64,000 nt of DNA. Source: Biscogniauxia marginata (taxonomy: Eukaryota > Ascomycota > Sordariomycetes > Xylariales > Xylariaceae). The notes under the pieces were generated by a model. That model had not been told where the DNA came from. It was given only the letters and a program-made list of their open reading frames with translations, and searched no databases. The DNA lies in assembly GCA_022695795.1 (NCBI GenBank), contig MU404097.1:186001-250000 (forward strand), given 5' to 3'. The number at the start of each line of letters is the position of its first letter. The stretch's first letter is position 1. Both the position numbers and the translations under genes were made by a program. This document shows, in pieces, positions 1 to 12,043 of the stretch.

Positions 1-2090
1 CACGATAACGATCCACATGATCCACGCGATTCGGTGCCAGTGGTGAAGTCTCTTCAGGGTACTTTCGTCGAATGGGTGCCGAATGTCGTCCAGACTTAAT
101 TTTGATGGTGAGAGTGGTACTGATATCTTCCCACTAGCAGTTCCTGACTTCTCCGGATCGGACGAGTCCGGATCCTGATCTGATTCAGGAGATGTGTCAA
201 TAACTGAGCAAACATTCTGGGAAACCTCAGCCTCTCTTTTATGAGGCGCAGTAGAAGATTTGATGTTCTCGGGATGTATCGGTGCCTCTTCTGCAAGTTC
301 GATACGGAGGAACTCCCGCCAATCGAACTTGTACGGTTTGTATTGCGAAATCACCACAGAGTAGAGAGCAGGCGAGAAGAATGATCCGATAGCCCCGTAT
401 AGCGCTGGCAAGCCTTGCTCGGTAGTGGTCAAGGTGATTTCTCCGTATAGTGATTTCGCAGTAGTAAGCCAAATGGTTATCCCGGTTATGAAACCAAGTA
501 TTGGGGAGACGATGGCTGCCGTTCGTGTCTGACCTGACCATAGGAGGGTGAGAGCCAGAGGAATGATACCGGGACACGAGAGAATAGGTCGGAAATATCC
601 AATCCAAGTCATGTCTGCTCCGCCATAATTAAGCGCAAGGGATATTCCGGTTATGAACACGGCATGTATCACGACCGCAATGTGACTGACACTGACAAGT
701 TTTTTGTCCGAGGCCTTGGGATTGATGTAGGTCTTATAAACATCAAATGATAAGATGCTGCTGACAGCGATCATAGACGATGATATCGTACTTGTTAAAG
801 CCATGAAGAGCAGCACAAAGAAAGCGACGATACCTTGATCGCCAATAAGTGCTTTCACTGTGTAAGGCATGACCAAACCTGCATTCACTTGTGCCGGGGT
901 GAATTCACCTGGATAGGTAGGGAATATGGGAGTGTTGTGTATAGCTCTGGCCGTCAACCCAACAACAGTGCCTAATCCCCACGGTATACCGAAGATTGCC
1001 AAAGCAGCTAGATTGTATCCCGGGACTGTAGCATTAATCTCTGTCGCAAAAGACTTTTGCCAAAACGCGGTATCCTTCAGGCGGAGGATTTTGGTTAGTT
1101 GTGGTTACATCGAACGTGTGAAACGGCTTGAGTTCACTTACCATCACAACTAGAGCAAGGTTTCCAAATTTCAGTATCAAGCCCCATATGATAGCCTCTC
1201 TCGACTTCATCGTCAACAGCGATCCCTCATAATTGCCAGCGATGAAGTTCTCAGAGGCTGTTGCCATCACTTTGTCATAGAGCCCGCCGAGCCCACCAAC
1301 AGCGTCATGTGTCAAAGTAGCAAATGTGAAGTATATAATGAGGATTAAAGCCACAAGAGTGTGGAGATAGTCTGTCAGGAAGGTGGCTTTGAGACCACCA
1401 ACTGCCGTGTATAAGACAACTAGAATAATGGTTAGCTTCATTCGGTTTCGTTGTTTTATGGTTACTTGCCTCCTAGCGGGATGAGAAGGGTAGCGGCGAC
1501 AAAATGCATTCCAGAAACTCCATAAATAAGTTGAGATCCAGTCAATATCATGGACGCACATCCGAATACGTTGTTACAGAGATTCAATACAATGAAGACA
1601 AGATGGCCGATTCTCCCATAGCGTATTCGTATTATCTCTAGAGAAGTATGAGCATACGGAACTCGGATCTTGGCCATTACACCAAGGGCAGCCATCATAG
1701 CAATTTGGAAAGAGAGCCCGGTTGCCCACCACTGTATTGTGCATTTTGCACTGTTAACAGTGTCCAGCACTGTGATGATTATAAAGATGGAGAAGCAAGT
1801 CAAATACGAACCAAGGGAACTGCTAATCCAAAGCGATAACACATTGCGGCAGAAAACACCGTCTCGTTTATCCACATCCAAGAAGAGAACACCGCAGACG
1901 CCGTCAGCCCTATGCCAACCGACCGATTGGCAACCATGAACATTTCCGATGTTCCAGAATCCTCGGCAAGGTAAGCCTTCTGAACCTTGACGGCTATCAG
2001 AATGACCGCACAAAAGAGGATGCCTAGACCGATGAGCAGGCCATAAGCTGTCCCCTGTGGGACTAGATTCAGTCCTGATACATGCGACAT
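1..2090 (-). CDS. DUR3: DUR3-like urea/polyamine:sodium-solute symporter (3' end beyond window)
   Basis: Plasma-membrane permease of the sodium:solute symporter family, closest in pattern to fungal DUR3 urea/polyamine transporters. Spliced exons on the minus strand are 2090-1812, 1731-1470, 1419-1142 and 1074 to past base 1. Joined, they give DUR3-like blocks: TSEMFMVANRSVGIGLTASA, YRFGLAVPLWWATGLSFQI, then IPLGVVLYTAVGGLKATFL and LTDYLHTLV across and after intron 2. Later membrane segments include a stretch with GIPWGLG and a TSTISSSMIAVSS block. Introns are 1732-1811, 1420-1469 and 1075-1141. The second has a GC donor (GCAAGT), which restores the family sequence exactly. The last exon stays open to the window edge, so the C-terminus is missing. 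The start at 2090 fits a short extracellular N-terminus. It is divergent from the flavin monooxygenase at 2852. Family membership is firm; the exact substrate is inferred. Confidence 0.88.
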
Positions 2091-2851
2091 GGCGATGGTG
2101 TCTTGGTACGTGGGTGGAAATGGGAAACACTAGAAGAATCAAGCTTCGAAGAACCCGACGCCGTGGGCTTGGCCGTTATTTCTATCTGAAGTGTTATCAA
2201 AACCCCCCTTTACGTCTTGTCCCCATTCGCACCACAAAACTTCCTAATCCCAGGGGTACCAGTGCGTGTGTGGAGCGATCGCCTATATATACGTCACGTC
2301 ATCCTCCTCTGGGATCACGTTTGGAGATACAAGTTCAGCCATTGGAACACAAAACCACAGGATATCAATGCTCCGATAAGCCTTCATAGGAACTCATGCG
2401 CTCGAGCATTATCGCAAAGCTACCTATGCTTACCTGAATCAACATGTAGCAGTCTTGCTAATCAACGGCCGGCTTCGGCGTGTTATACGTGCACTTAGTG
2501 CGATATGGCGAGACCGGCTGGGGTTTCAATTCCGCACGGCGAAATTGAAAGCAACGTTGACTGCGTCCCTATGTCCTGGCTTGGAACTCGCCCGTAATGA
2601 TAATTGATTCGGAGGTCGGCTCCGGACCGGCATCCCATCGGAATCGAGAATGCGTATGATGTGATGGGTCACACATATGAGATCAGACCTGCGTGTAGTG
2701 CAGTTGGAGATAGGCTTGATATAGTCGACCATTGCTGATAACCCCGCGTAGTTTCCCAGTGGAATAATGCTCTCCTCTATGCTGGCTTGTATCTGAGATC
2801 TGCCTCATTTGTTACCTCGGAACTAGTCAGAAATCATAGGGCAAATTAACC
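2091..2851. promoter_or_regulatory. Shared divergent promoter with GATA sites
   Basis: This 761-bp spacer lies between the start codons of the DUR3-like permease (minus) and the flavin monooxygenase (plus). HGATAR-type sites, the binding consensus of AreA/NIT2 nitrogen regulators, occur at 2374-2379 (CGATAA), 2409-2414 (TTATCG, CGATAA on the minus strand), 2708-2713 (AGATAG) and 2736-2741 (TGATAA). The sites are seen in the sequence; nitrogen control is inferred. Open frames inside the spacer are short and have no recognisable content. Confidence 0.5.
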
Positions 2852-4321
2852 ATGGCTCAAGACACGCAAACACCCGCAGACGGGCAGGCTGGAAATGGCA
2901 AGAAGCAAATAATTCTAAATGCCTTTGTGATGAATACGCCGGGTCACTTAGCCCCAGGGCTATGGCGACACCCACGCAACAAGACCGATCAGTACAAAAA
3001 GTTATCGTTCTGGACGGACTTGGCGCGGCTGCTTGACGAGGCGAACTTCCACGCCATGTTCATCGCCGACACACTTGGGCCGTACGACGTGTATAAAGGG
3101 CCTAGGAACGTTGTGCCTGCTCTGGCGGCGGGAGCGCAATTTCCAGTCAACGACCCCCTGTATCTAGTCCCGTCTATGGCCGCAGCAACAAAGAATCTCA
3201 TCTTCGGCGTGACCGCTAGCCTGACTTATGAGAAACCCTACTCACTTGCGCGCCGTCTCTCCACGGTGGATCACTTGAGCGAAGGGCGCTTTGCGTGGAA
3301 CATCGTGACGTCGTACCTCGACAGCGCAGCGCGCAACCACGGCCTGAAGGAGCAGATCCCCCATGACGAACGCTACGCTATTGCGCACGAGTACCTGGAG
3401 GTTCTGTACAAGCTGTGGGAAGGGAGTTTTCGGGACGACGCTGTTCTCGCGGATCGCGAGAAGGGTGTGTACATTGCCAGTGACGCAGTCCGCCAGATCC
3501 ATCACAAAGGGAAGTACTTTGAGGTGCCTGGGCCTCACTTTTGCGAACCATCTCCGCAGCGCACACCCTTCCTGTTCCAAGCTGGCGTCTCGGAAGCCGG
3601 CAACGGCTTTGGGGGGAAGCATGGCGAGGCGATTTTTATCGGTGGTCAGCTCCCCGAGATTGCTCGTGGGACAGTAGACAATATTCGGGCCGTGGCGGCC
3701 AAGGAGGGCCGGGACCCGAGTCACATCAAGGTCATCGTGGGAATTGGCATCATCGTCGCGGCGACAGACGAAGAAGCATGGGCCAAAAGGGAAGACTACC
3801 TTAAATACGCAGATCAGGAGGGAGCATTGGCGCTCTTCGGGGGGTGGACGGGTATCGACTTATCGACGTACTCAGACGATGAGGACTTCCGCATCTCCGA
3901 TGCCCCACGTGTGCGCTCAATTGTGAAGAGGTGGTCCGAATCTGTGCCCGGGACAGATAACCTTCCATGGACGAAAAGGAGGATCGTTGAATTCATAAGT
4001 GTGGGTGGGCTGCAAGCCAAGGTAATAGGTAGTCCAACCACAGTGGCGGACGAACTAGAACGTTGGGTAGAAGTTGCGGGGGTAGATGGCTTCAACGTGG
4101 CTCATATCACCAATCCGGGCTCATTCGAAGATGTCATAGAGTACTTGCTGCCTGAGCTTCAGCGTCGAGGCGTTTTTAGAAAAGGGGTCGAGAAGGAGGG
4201 TGCAACAGCAAGAGAGGTTTTCTTGGGAGAGAGAAGGCTCCCAGCCGATCACCCGGGCAGTAAATACAAGTGGCGGGCAGGTGAGAAAGTTCCGGAGTAT
4301 CAGAGTGAGAGTTCAGCATGA
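2852..4321 (+). CDS. FMN-dependent monooxygenase, NtaA/SnaA/DszA family (nitrilotriacetate monooxygenase component A-like)
   Basis: A single-exon, 489-residue flavin monooxygenase of the luciferase-like fold. The N-terminus has the subfamily hallmark NAFVMNTPGHLAPGLWRHP. It is followed by the LSFWTDLARLLDEANF and MFIADTLGPYDVYKG blocks and, near residues 145-155, SEGRFAWNIVTSY. Length is normal for the family (about 430-500). These enzymes take reduced FMN from a separate reductase and insert oxygen into substrates such as nitrilotriacetate, pristinamycin precursors or dibenzothiophene sulfone. The substrate here cannot be read from sequence, and no partner flavin reductase is in the window. 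The ATG at 2852 is chosen because the hallmark starts about 25 residues downstream and nothing similar lies upstream. It diverges from the DUR3-like permease, which suggests a scavenging function. Confidence 0.92.
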   Translation: MAQDTQTPADGQAGNGKKQIILNAFVMNTPGHLAPGLWRHPRNKTDQYKKLSFWTDLARLLDEANFHAMFIADTLGPYDVYKGPRNVVPALAAGAQFPVNDPLYLVPSMAAATKNLIFGVTASLTYEKPYSLARRLSTVDHLSEGRFAWNIVTSYLDSAARNHGLKEQIPHDERYAIAHEYLEVLYKLWEGSFRDDAVLADREKGVYIASDAVRQIHHKGKYFEVPGPHFCEPSPQRTPFLFQAGVSEAGNGFGGKHGEAIFIGGQLPEIARGTVDNIRAVAAKEGRDPSHIKVIVGIGIIVAATDEEAWAKREDYLKYADQEGALALFGGWTGIDLSTYSDDEDFRISDAPRVRSIVKRWSESVPGTDNLPWTKRRIVEFISVGGLQAKVIGSPTTVADELERWVEVAGVDGFNVAHITNPGSFEDVIEYLLPELQRRGVFRKGVEKEGATAREVFLGERRLPADHPGSKYKWRAGEKVPEYQSESSA

Positions 4322-7005
4322 AGAACATAATTTTCTCCCAACCGGGGCTATATTTCTTTTCGGTTGGGTTCTTAATTCATTTCCAATGTAATGGATAGTT
4401 ATAATATTGATGAGAAGGTGCGAGAACTAATTGGAATCAAATACGTAAGCACCACCTGTTAAGCCAGCTTATGAGTGGGTTACAGCAAAATACATGTAAG
4501 GGAAGGATGTTGTAAGTATTTTACCCTTCCAGACTCCTATTCAGGCCGGGTTGGCGTCGTCATACGGGGTTATCTCCTCGAGACGCATTCTCCCCAGGCC
4601 TAAGCCCGAATCAACCCCCGTCCCCTTAAATTGCGAATCATACCCAATTCCCTCCTAACCCCAACTCAGGCGTCGGCAAGCGATGATGGCAGTAAGTCAA
4701 AATATATAACTCTATAATGCTATCATACCAACACCGGTACTAGGAGGCTTCATACCTAATATAAGAGCTAAGAAGAGGTATGAACAAAGGGAGGAGAGGA
4801 TGTATTCATATATGGGGACATGAATTTAACGACTACTCGATTTAGTCTAATGTGAACAAACCAACCACTCCATTGATAATTGCCTGAGTTCGTCTAGATT
4901 AGAATGAGAACTTACGACCCCTAAGAATGAAAAGGGGTAATATGGAAGGTAGCACAGTTAAAAGATATCCAGTGGATTATCTGCCAATACCAAACCAATG
5001 ATATAGACATAATTCTATCCCTTAGAGATACATCTTCTACATCCCTTTCTCTCCCTATTTGATTAGAGTTATGAAGTAAGGAGAGTCAGTCGTAGTGTAA
5101 CAGCCAGTGCGCTCAAGCTATCAGGTAACTAGGAATACATGTTCTCTATAAGTAGGTCAGCCCGTTGTACACCACTCGATTCTATATACCACAGTAACAC
5201 AAAAAGATATAACACTACGTTCCAGTCAAAACTATACCGTAAATGTAGCCTCAACACTAGACACCCAACTACGCCGGCAGGACCGGAGAAGGCCTCGTAT
5301 CTATACCACGCATTATATAACGCCAACAAACTACCAACATATTTAGACCCTATGCCCAAGTACCAACCCCTATACATTATCAATGCGCATGGCCTAATAT
5401 AAATTTCCTCATAACTGACTGCGCGCCCCTGTCCGGAATGGAGTTTATCTCCGCCGAGCCGACGAAAGAGCTAATTATGTACATAGACACCTAGTTTTTA
5501 CGTTCGGCAACTAGGTATTGTACCTAGAGCCTCGGGCCGGTTTTTTTTGGGGGGGAGGGTTTCTTTTCTTGCTAACCCGCCTACCCTGGAAATTTTGTCT
5601 CGGCACGGATGTCAACCTCGGCGGAGATAAGCGTGGAAAAGAACTATCCCTGACCTGGTTGTGTATTCATGCATGCGTGCTTGCGCGCGTGTGTGGAGGA
5701 GAGAAGGGGAGGGGGGGTGGAAGCTCGGGACACAACGCTCTCAACTCAATATATAGCTTACGGAACATAATGGATAGGTGTTGTGTAAAACGGAAAGCTG
5801 ACTAACGTAATTGGCCCCCGGGTTTATATCTGCATACCGTGGCTAGCAAAGGTGAGAAGAACAAGAAAAAACATGATAGAGGAGGGCGTGCTTGTTTGAT
5901 TATGTCGTATTCAACGTCTTAGAATGATGTATCATAATTGTCATCATTTGTTGTTGTATGCAGAGTATACGAATATCAAGGACAGATCTTGGAAATTAAA
6001 GATGTCGCGCATAGACATGAGTAGCTAATATGTAGACACGTAGCCCTATATAGCCCAGCGAATACAACAGTAACTTTATGAAACATGTATTCAACGTACA
6101 GTATTGGTCAGTATACGAGGCCCGTTGTATATCTAGACCTAGGTTGTACAGGTGCACTTCGGATCGCGTCTTTGAGCTGGGTTCGATCGATCGCTATGCG
6201 CCAAGGGGTATGTACTCAAGATAAATAGTTTATACGACACCACTTACGTCGAGCATGAGAAAAGGGGAGCATATTAATTGTCTGAGCACGCGTGTTGGAA
6301 TGTACATAATATGTAGGTGTAAAACAAACCCCAATCTTGATAAGTTATACGTGTCAGTGCTAATTAGGAGACTGGAAGATCTCATAAGGTCACTTATTCG
6401 TGTAAGTGGGCCAATGGCCTTTTTCTTTTTCTTTTCATTTCTTACCCCGACTCACTACCCACGGCCTCATTTATCAAGCATCCTATTAGAAAAGCAGTGT
6501 AGGTAGATGTACTTGATCTAAGTGCAAGAAGTATCCCCCGTAGAAGGAATGCGGAGAGACACGTACGGATATCCCCAGATACGGATTTATCGTTGTCAGC
6601 TTGCGGCAGCAGTAATGACAGTTTGAGTGACTACGACAAGGCTGATATCTCCCACGACCACAAGAGCTTGCTAGCTTGTACCTGAAACTACCGAGGAGAT
6701 TATGCAGGTATACTTATAAGCATACATACAGGTATGACGTTACCTACTATTATATTTCAGATACGGAATATTCCTCGGCTGAATTAGTGATAAAAAGGGG
6801 GGGAGGATAGTGGATGACAGCCACTTAAAAACCCCCCCCCACATCGCATGGTTGATGAACATAACTTAATAATAATCTTCAACCCAGTCATATATCAATC
6901 AATCAGCACATTTGTACGCACCTACTGGGGAGAAGGTAGAAAACTTGATGCCGAACCCCGATCTCAAAGGAAGAAGGACATTAAAAAACCCTAGCCGGCT
7001 ACACA
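4322..7005. other. Gene-free spacer, AT-rich
   Basis: I see no gene in these 2.7 kb. Open frames are short, lack domain-like composition and often use non-ATG starts. It holds homopolymer and low-complexity patches (G-run near 5548-5556, CT tract near 6420-6445) and a G-run/C-run foldback at 6797-6840, listed separately. Confidence 0.6.
6797..6840. repeat. Composite stem-loop: G7 and C9 runs around an AGTGG/CCACT inner stem
   Basis: A run of seven G at 6797-6803 and a run of nine C at 6832-6840 can pair. Between them AGTGG and CCACT form an inner stem around a 7-nt loop. It lies about 165 bp upstream of the HAD-hydrolase start codon. The pairing is read directly; any function is unknown. Confidence 0.45.
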
Positions 7006-7830
7006 ATGTCGTCTCAAATCCCGGGCCCCCTCAAGGACATTAAAGCTCTGACCTTTGACGTATTCGGCACGGTCGTCGACTGGCGCTCTACCGTGCACGG
7101 GCAGCTCGTTAGTCGAACCCGGGCGAAGATCCGGTCCCCTAGCTTCGGAACGCTCCCCGACGCGCTAAAGAGCCGGCTCAGGGCCACGACGGACGACGAT
7201 TGGGCCAGGTTCGCCCAGGAATGGCGGGACAGCTACATGGAGTTCACCAGGTCCTTCGTGCCGGGGGAGTCAGAGTGGAAGGACATTGACACGCACCACT
7301 ACGATAGTCTCGTCGAGCTCCTAAGTAGGTGGGAGCTCGCCGGGGTCTTCACCGACGACGAGGTCCGCTCGCTTAGTCTAGTCTGGCATGACCTGAAGCC
7401 GTGGGATGACGCCCCGACTGGTATCCGGATCCTCGGGACTCGGCTCGTCACGTCTACGCTTTCAAACGGAAACCCGTCCTTGCTACATGATCTAGACCAG
7501 CATGGCGGCCTTGGTTTTCGGCGGATTATGTCTACCGCCGAATTTGGCACATATAAGCCTCATCCAAGTACATACCTGGGAGCTGTTAAGGCCCTCGAAT
7601 GTCGGCCCGAGCAGGTGGCCATGGTCGCCGCACATCTTGGGGATCTCCAAGCGGCGAGATCGCACGGGCTAAGGACGATTTACGTGGAGAGACCCCAGGA
7701 AGAGGCGTGGGGGCGCGACGAGGACCGTTACAAGGACGCTCGTAGCTGGGTAGATCTATGGGTTGGTGAGAAGGAGAATGGCTTTGTTGAAGTGGCAAGA
7801 CGACTTGGCATATCCGAGGGCCAAGATTGA
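7006..7830 (+). CDS. HAD-superfamily hydrolase, haloacid dehalogenase type II-like
   Basis: A 274-residue, single-exon soluble hydrolase of the L-2-haloacid dehalogenase branch. Motif I is FDVFGTVVDWR with the nucleophile Asp18. Motif II is TSTLSNGN (Ser153-Asn154). Motif III is the KPHPSTY block with Lys184. Motif IV is AAHLGDLQAARSHGLRT with Asp213. Length fits the family (about 230-280). Bacterial enzymes have Ser and Asn just before the motif IV Asp; here they are replaced within AAHLGD, so true dehalogenase activity is doubtful. Fungal members are mostly uncharacterised phosphatase or dehalogenase-like proteins. It is isolated, with over 2.6 kb of gene-free DNA on each side, and clearly richer in G+C than its flanks. 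The start is the first ATG, 11 codons before the beta-strand leading to motif I. Confidence 0.9.
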   Translation: MSSQIPGPLKDIKALTFDVFGTVVDWRSTVHGQLVSRTRAKIRSPSFGTLPDALKSRLRATTDDDWARFAQEWRDSYMEFTRSFVPGESEWKDIDTHHYDSLVELLSRWELAGVFTDDEVRSLSLVWHDLKPWDDAPTGIRILGTRLVTSTLSNGNPSLLHDLDQHGGLGFRRIMSTAEFGTYKPHPSTYLGAVKALECRPEQVAMVAAHLGDLQAARSHGLRTIYVERPQEEAWGRDEDRYKDARSWVDLWVGEKENGFVEVARRLGISEGQD

Positions 7831-10500
7831 ATTTGTAATAAGCGATAATTATGTTCCTCATTGCTGCCATCAACTAATAAACTTGAGATGCTCAAGTACT
7901 TTTTCTATAATTTTTGCCGCTGCGGGTTAATGGCTGTAGACGTCTTCTCAACCGATAGATGATCTATCAAAGAGAAATATCATGAATGTGGATAGCCTCA
8001 ACGAGGATTAGCTAGGCTTGGTAGACCATACCCGGAATGCCCCACGCAATCAGCCACTGTCGCAATCGGAATCGCAACGCTATGGCGGTGTCTAGTCATT
8101 CAAGGAGTAGCGGTGATGCTGTCAAAGGTGATATGATACGTAGGTAGGTAGGTAGGTGCGGAATTGCACAATTAATCCCGGGGGTCCACGTGCAGCTCGG
8201 ATGGAGTGGGATCTTACATTTCATGGGGTATCCTGAGTTCTGTACGGTAAATAGCCACCCTCGGGGGTCTGGATGCAGAATTGATTGTGGCGCCAAATGT
8301 GAAATTGCGATGCCTATTTGCTCCTCTGTTATGAAGGCGACGCAACACGACCGAGGTTCCATATTATGTACCTAGGTCAACCAGGCCGGTGCCGCCGCAT
8401 CGATATTCTACCTAGTAATACGGGAGCGGCGCCGAGCTGGCGAGAAGGCTAAGAATTTGAATCTAACTGAGGAATAACTCTGAACCGGAAGTAGAGTAGA
8501 GCATGTTGCCTAGCTAGTACTATGACACCGTGGTAGGGTGGCTTGGGTGGTTAGAATTTCGTTATTTTCAAAACTGATGCATTGCCTCCTTACTACATGC
8601 TCGGGAAGCTAGCATCTGCAAGGTGGACTGCATGGTGAAGGTTCCGAAGCCGAGAAGGACTGATCAGATATTGACATGGCTAAGTGGGAGGTTTCTTGCG
8701 ACTCGTCACGTCACCGCGCTCACACTGGCAAGGTTATGGGACAAACGCATAGGGCGCCAGCGGCCTAGTGTCCGGTATGCCGCTACGACAAGCCACTAAA
8801 GCTTCTATTTCAGGGAGCCGATCCCATTTGTCGAGACGAACTCGCGGAGGGCGTTTGAACGCCGCGCCCTTCTTAGTCCGCTATGCCGGCACAGCACGTT
8901 AAGCGCCGCTGCAATACAGATATGAAAGACGCAGGATCCGGTCACAGCGCATAGAGGGACGATCGTCGGGAATGAAGAGTGTGCTCTGTACTCCGTACTA
9001 GACCGACCGAGACAACGACGGGTAGTCGTAGCCAGGAAGCACACGAGCTACGCTGAATGGATTTGGGTATGCTAACTATTATCAGGGTCCAGGTCCACTG
9101 ATGATGGCGGTAGCTAGGGTATTTATGTTACAAACGTGTAATTGCAACTGACTGGCACGAGAACGGGCGTCTAAGTTGAGATACCGAGTGGCTGTTTGAT
9201 GTTAGTATGCTGGCCGGCTGTTGAGGCGTAGGCATCATTGGTTCTTGGCTACTTTGCTATGATGACCAACACCAGCACAAGACTTTGTTTTCGCAGACTT
9301 GATTACAGTTGCGAAGCTGGGTGACGTTGGCAGACAGTCCATCGGATGTCCCTCGACTCTCGTCCGTCAACATTCCCAGCGCTCCGGGAAACCAACCAAC
9401 CATCGGGACGGACAAACCGCGCTGGAGAATGTGATAGAATGCACCGTTGATCCTATCACCCCCGCTCAGATGCCATGTATTTCTGCAGGCATCGCGGCCA
9501 TATGTCGAAAATGATGCGCTGTAGCAACCCGGTCAGCCGGTCTGGATCTCGGAGTTGTTTGAGGTTGGCCATTGCTGCTCTGGAGCCGCTGCATGATGGC
9601 AGATGAAGATGCCGGACGAGGGTCTCGACACAGCAACAAGGCCTCGTAGTCATGTTATCAATGTGTCTTCTTTCTGCTAGCATAAATGCTGCAAGAAGAC
9701 GATCGACCTGTCTGCTATGACATGCACAGTCCAGAGCGACATGTCGCATCCGACAGATACAATATATTAAGAGATAACAAGGAAGGTGGATTGCTTGGGC
9801 TTCATGCACAATGCATTCTGATGGATATGAAGCTGTGATGAAGAAGCTGGAGGGAGTGCCGGCAAAGACAGACTGGGGGTGGTAGGGATTCTGGGATCTG
9901 ATAATTTCTGAAAGCTGGGGAAAATCAGAAAGAACCTGGATGATAAATGATTATAATTTCAATTGGCAAAATGCTTAAAAGGGACCTCAATGAATAATCC
10001 ATCATTTGTCATAGAGCCCGCCCTAGTGACCTATAAAGTTAGGTACCTAGGTACTTGTACTCCGTACCCTCAGAATTAAAGATGTCCATATGCCCATATG
10101 TGCGTACCTATGTACATACGGACATAAGTACAGTGCACTACCTACTTAGGTAGCCTGGGGGTACATTCATGTCATTGTCAATGCGAGCCCTAGAGCGAGG
10201 ACATAGCACTGTATGATCCCTCCTCATAAGGCGTTCTAGCCCTCTAGCTGTCCCAAGTTTATCCCTAAAATAGCCCCAGAATAGGAAAGGATCTAACAAC
10301 CTCTGATCTAAATAACTCTTGCATTTCCGGCTATCAATCGTATCTCGTTAGGTACCTACCTCCCTATAATCTTCAACGATGAAAACTGTATGTATGTATG
10401 CGTGTGTGTAGTACATATGTACCCACGTAGGCAACCAGCTACATAGCATCTAATAGGCCTCCTACAAGTGCAACCTCTACAAGCATTGGTCTTCATTTAT
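7831..10500. other. Gene-free spacer
   Basis: No supportable gene. It contains a TAGG tandem run (8141-8157) and several copies of the dispersed TACCTA/TAGGTA and TACTCCGTA words (for example near 8990 and 10060). Open frames such as those near 9299-9514 and 9456-9809 have no recognisable domain. Confidence 0.5.
8141..8157. repeat. (TAGG)n microsatellite
   Basis: Four tandem copies of a TAGG unit. It belongs to the TAGGTA/TACCTA word family scattered through the intergenic DNA of this window. Confidence 0.8.
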
Positions 10501-12043
10501 ATTCACAAGTGCTAGGTTAGGTGCCTAGTTAACAGAAAGAGAGAGAGAGAGAGAGAAAAACACCACATGATATCTTTTTTTCAGGTACGGACGTACCTTT
10601 CTTTCTTACTCTCTCACCCACCCCTCTGCCTCCGCTTCCCTCCCCCCTTCCCGGTCGCCGAGATCCAACGAGATCCCATAGCTACAACCCTAATCAGCTA
10701 ATTCTACCGAAACTTCGCCCTTTTCTCTTTCTTTCGTTTCCTCTTCTCTCTCTACCTATCTTCCTACCTATATTGGAATCCTCTACCTATATCCGGTTTT
10801 AAAAACCTCGATTTCTTCTTCTTCCCTTCGTTTCCCTTCCCTTTTGTATCGCTGTCAACACCGACAGTGCCGACTTTGAGATCATTCAACTCTAGCAACG
10901 AACGCTGGTACTGTGTGGGCTTGGCGAGAATTCACCTCTTCCGGATGTCCTATCCAAACTCCACCTATCCCTACATATCCCTCGCTATCTATCTGCTCGT
11001 TCGTCCATTGGTTAAACGTTGATAGTCGATAGCCGCCTTCTCATCGGCGGCGCAATCAACTTCACAGCTTCTTCTTTTTTTTCTGTGTTCTTTTTTCCCT
11101 CTCTTTCGCTGTTGTTGTACATGCAATTATCCCGACCCAGCTCTCTGCAGCAGCTTAGCTTGTCTTTCTCTATAAAGAAAAAGGAAGAAGAGAGGAGGAG
11201 GAAATAAGAGAGAGAAAAAGATTATTCAAGAAATTCTTCTATTCCTTCGGCCTTCCATCTCCGCCACGCATTTTATCCCAGTACCTAAACACACCCAAAC
11301 ACCCAAACTCGTCATCCCAGGCCCCTCGCAGGCCCAGGTCCAGGTCCAGGTTCCGGACCAAGGTCCTAGTCAGCTAGTCCCTGTCGGCTACTTTCCTGCT
11401 ACTTCTACTCGTACATACATGCATATATACATACATACATGCATACCTACCTACGCACTTACACACTTTATTCTCTCTGCCGCTATCCTTGGCTAGCAAC
11501 AAACCACTACCACATACCTACCTTAGTGCTAAAAGTCGCCGGCTCCCAAAACCTACTACCTTACCTATCTCCATCCCATACCTACCTTAGTTGTCTGCAC
11601 CTCTACAACTACCATCTCTGCGATACTGGCGATAGTCGTTACGCTACCCTCGAAAGCTCAGACCCGCCCCAAAACTCGTTCTCCACAATCCACCACAACA
11701 ATCGGCCTACGCCCCCGTCCCTCCTCTTCTCCTTCCAATCAATCTCCGTTTCTTCTTGCGAGCGTACGCTGTGATCATAACCCGGCCAGAGGTCAACACC
11801 ACCACTGTCTCTCCTGTTCTCTACTCCCCATCTGCATCTCTCTTGTCTCCCGCTGGACCAGCTCTTCCCGACTTCCGATCCAGCTTCTGCCGCCTGGCCA
11901 CCCAGCCCTCGGCCCCCATTTCGAGCCTTTCCCCGGCCCTTTCGTCCACGCACCGCGCTCGCACTGGTCCGTTGTTTTGTCCCATCGCATCATCAACTCG
12001 GATAGGTCGTCTGGTCCCATCGCCGACCGTCCCTTAATTCAAC
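10501..12043 (+). promoter_or_regulatory. Pyrimidine-rich promoter/5' leader of the RAS gene
   Basis: About 1.5 kb ahead of the RAS start codon, strongly CT-rich on the coding strand (tracts near 10600-10640, 10725-10760, 10820-10850 and 11830-11990), as is typical of fungal core promoters and long leaders. It also holds a (GA)n tract at about 10538-10556, CATA-type repeats at 11412-11453 and a short CAGGTC-type tandem near 11335-11350. Several upstream ATGs precede the main start. No TATA box or transcription start can be fixed from sequence alone. Confidence 0.4.
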
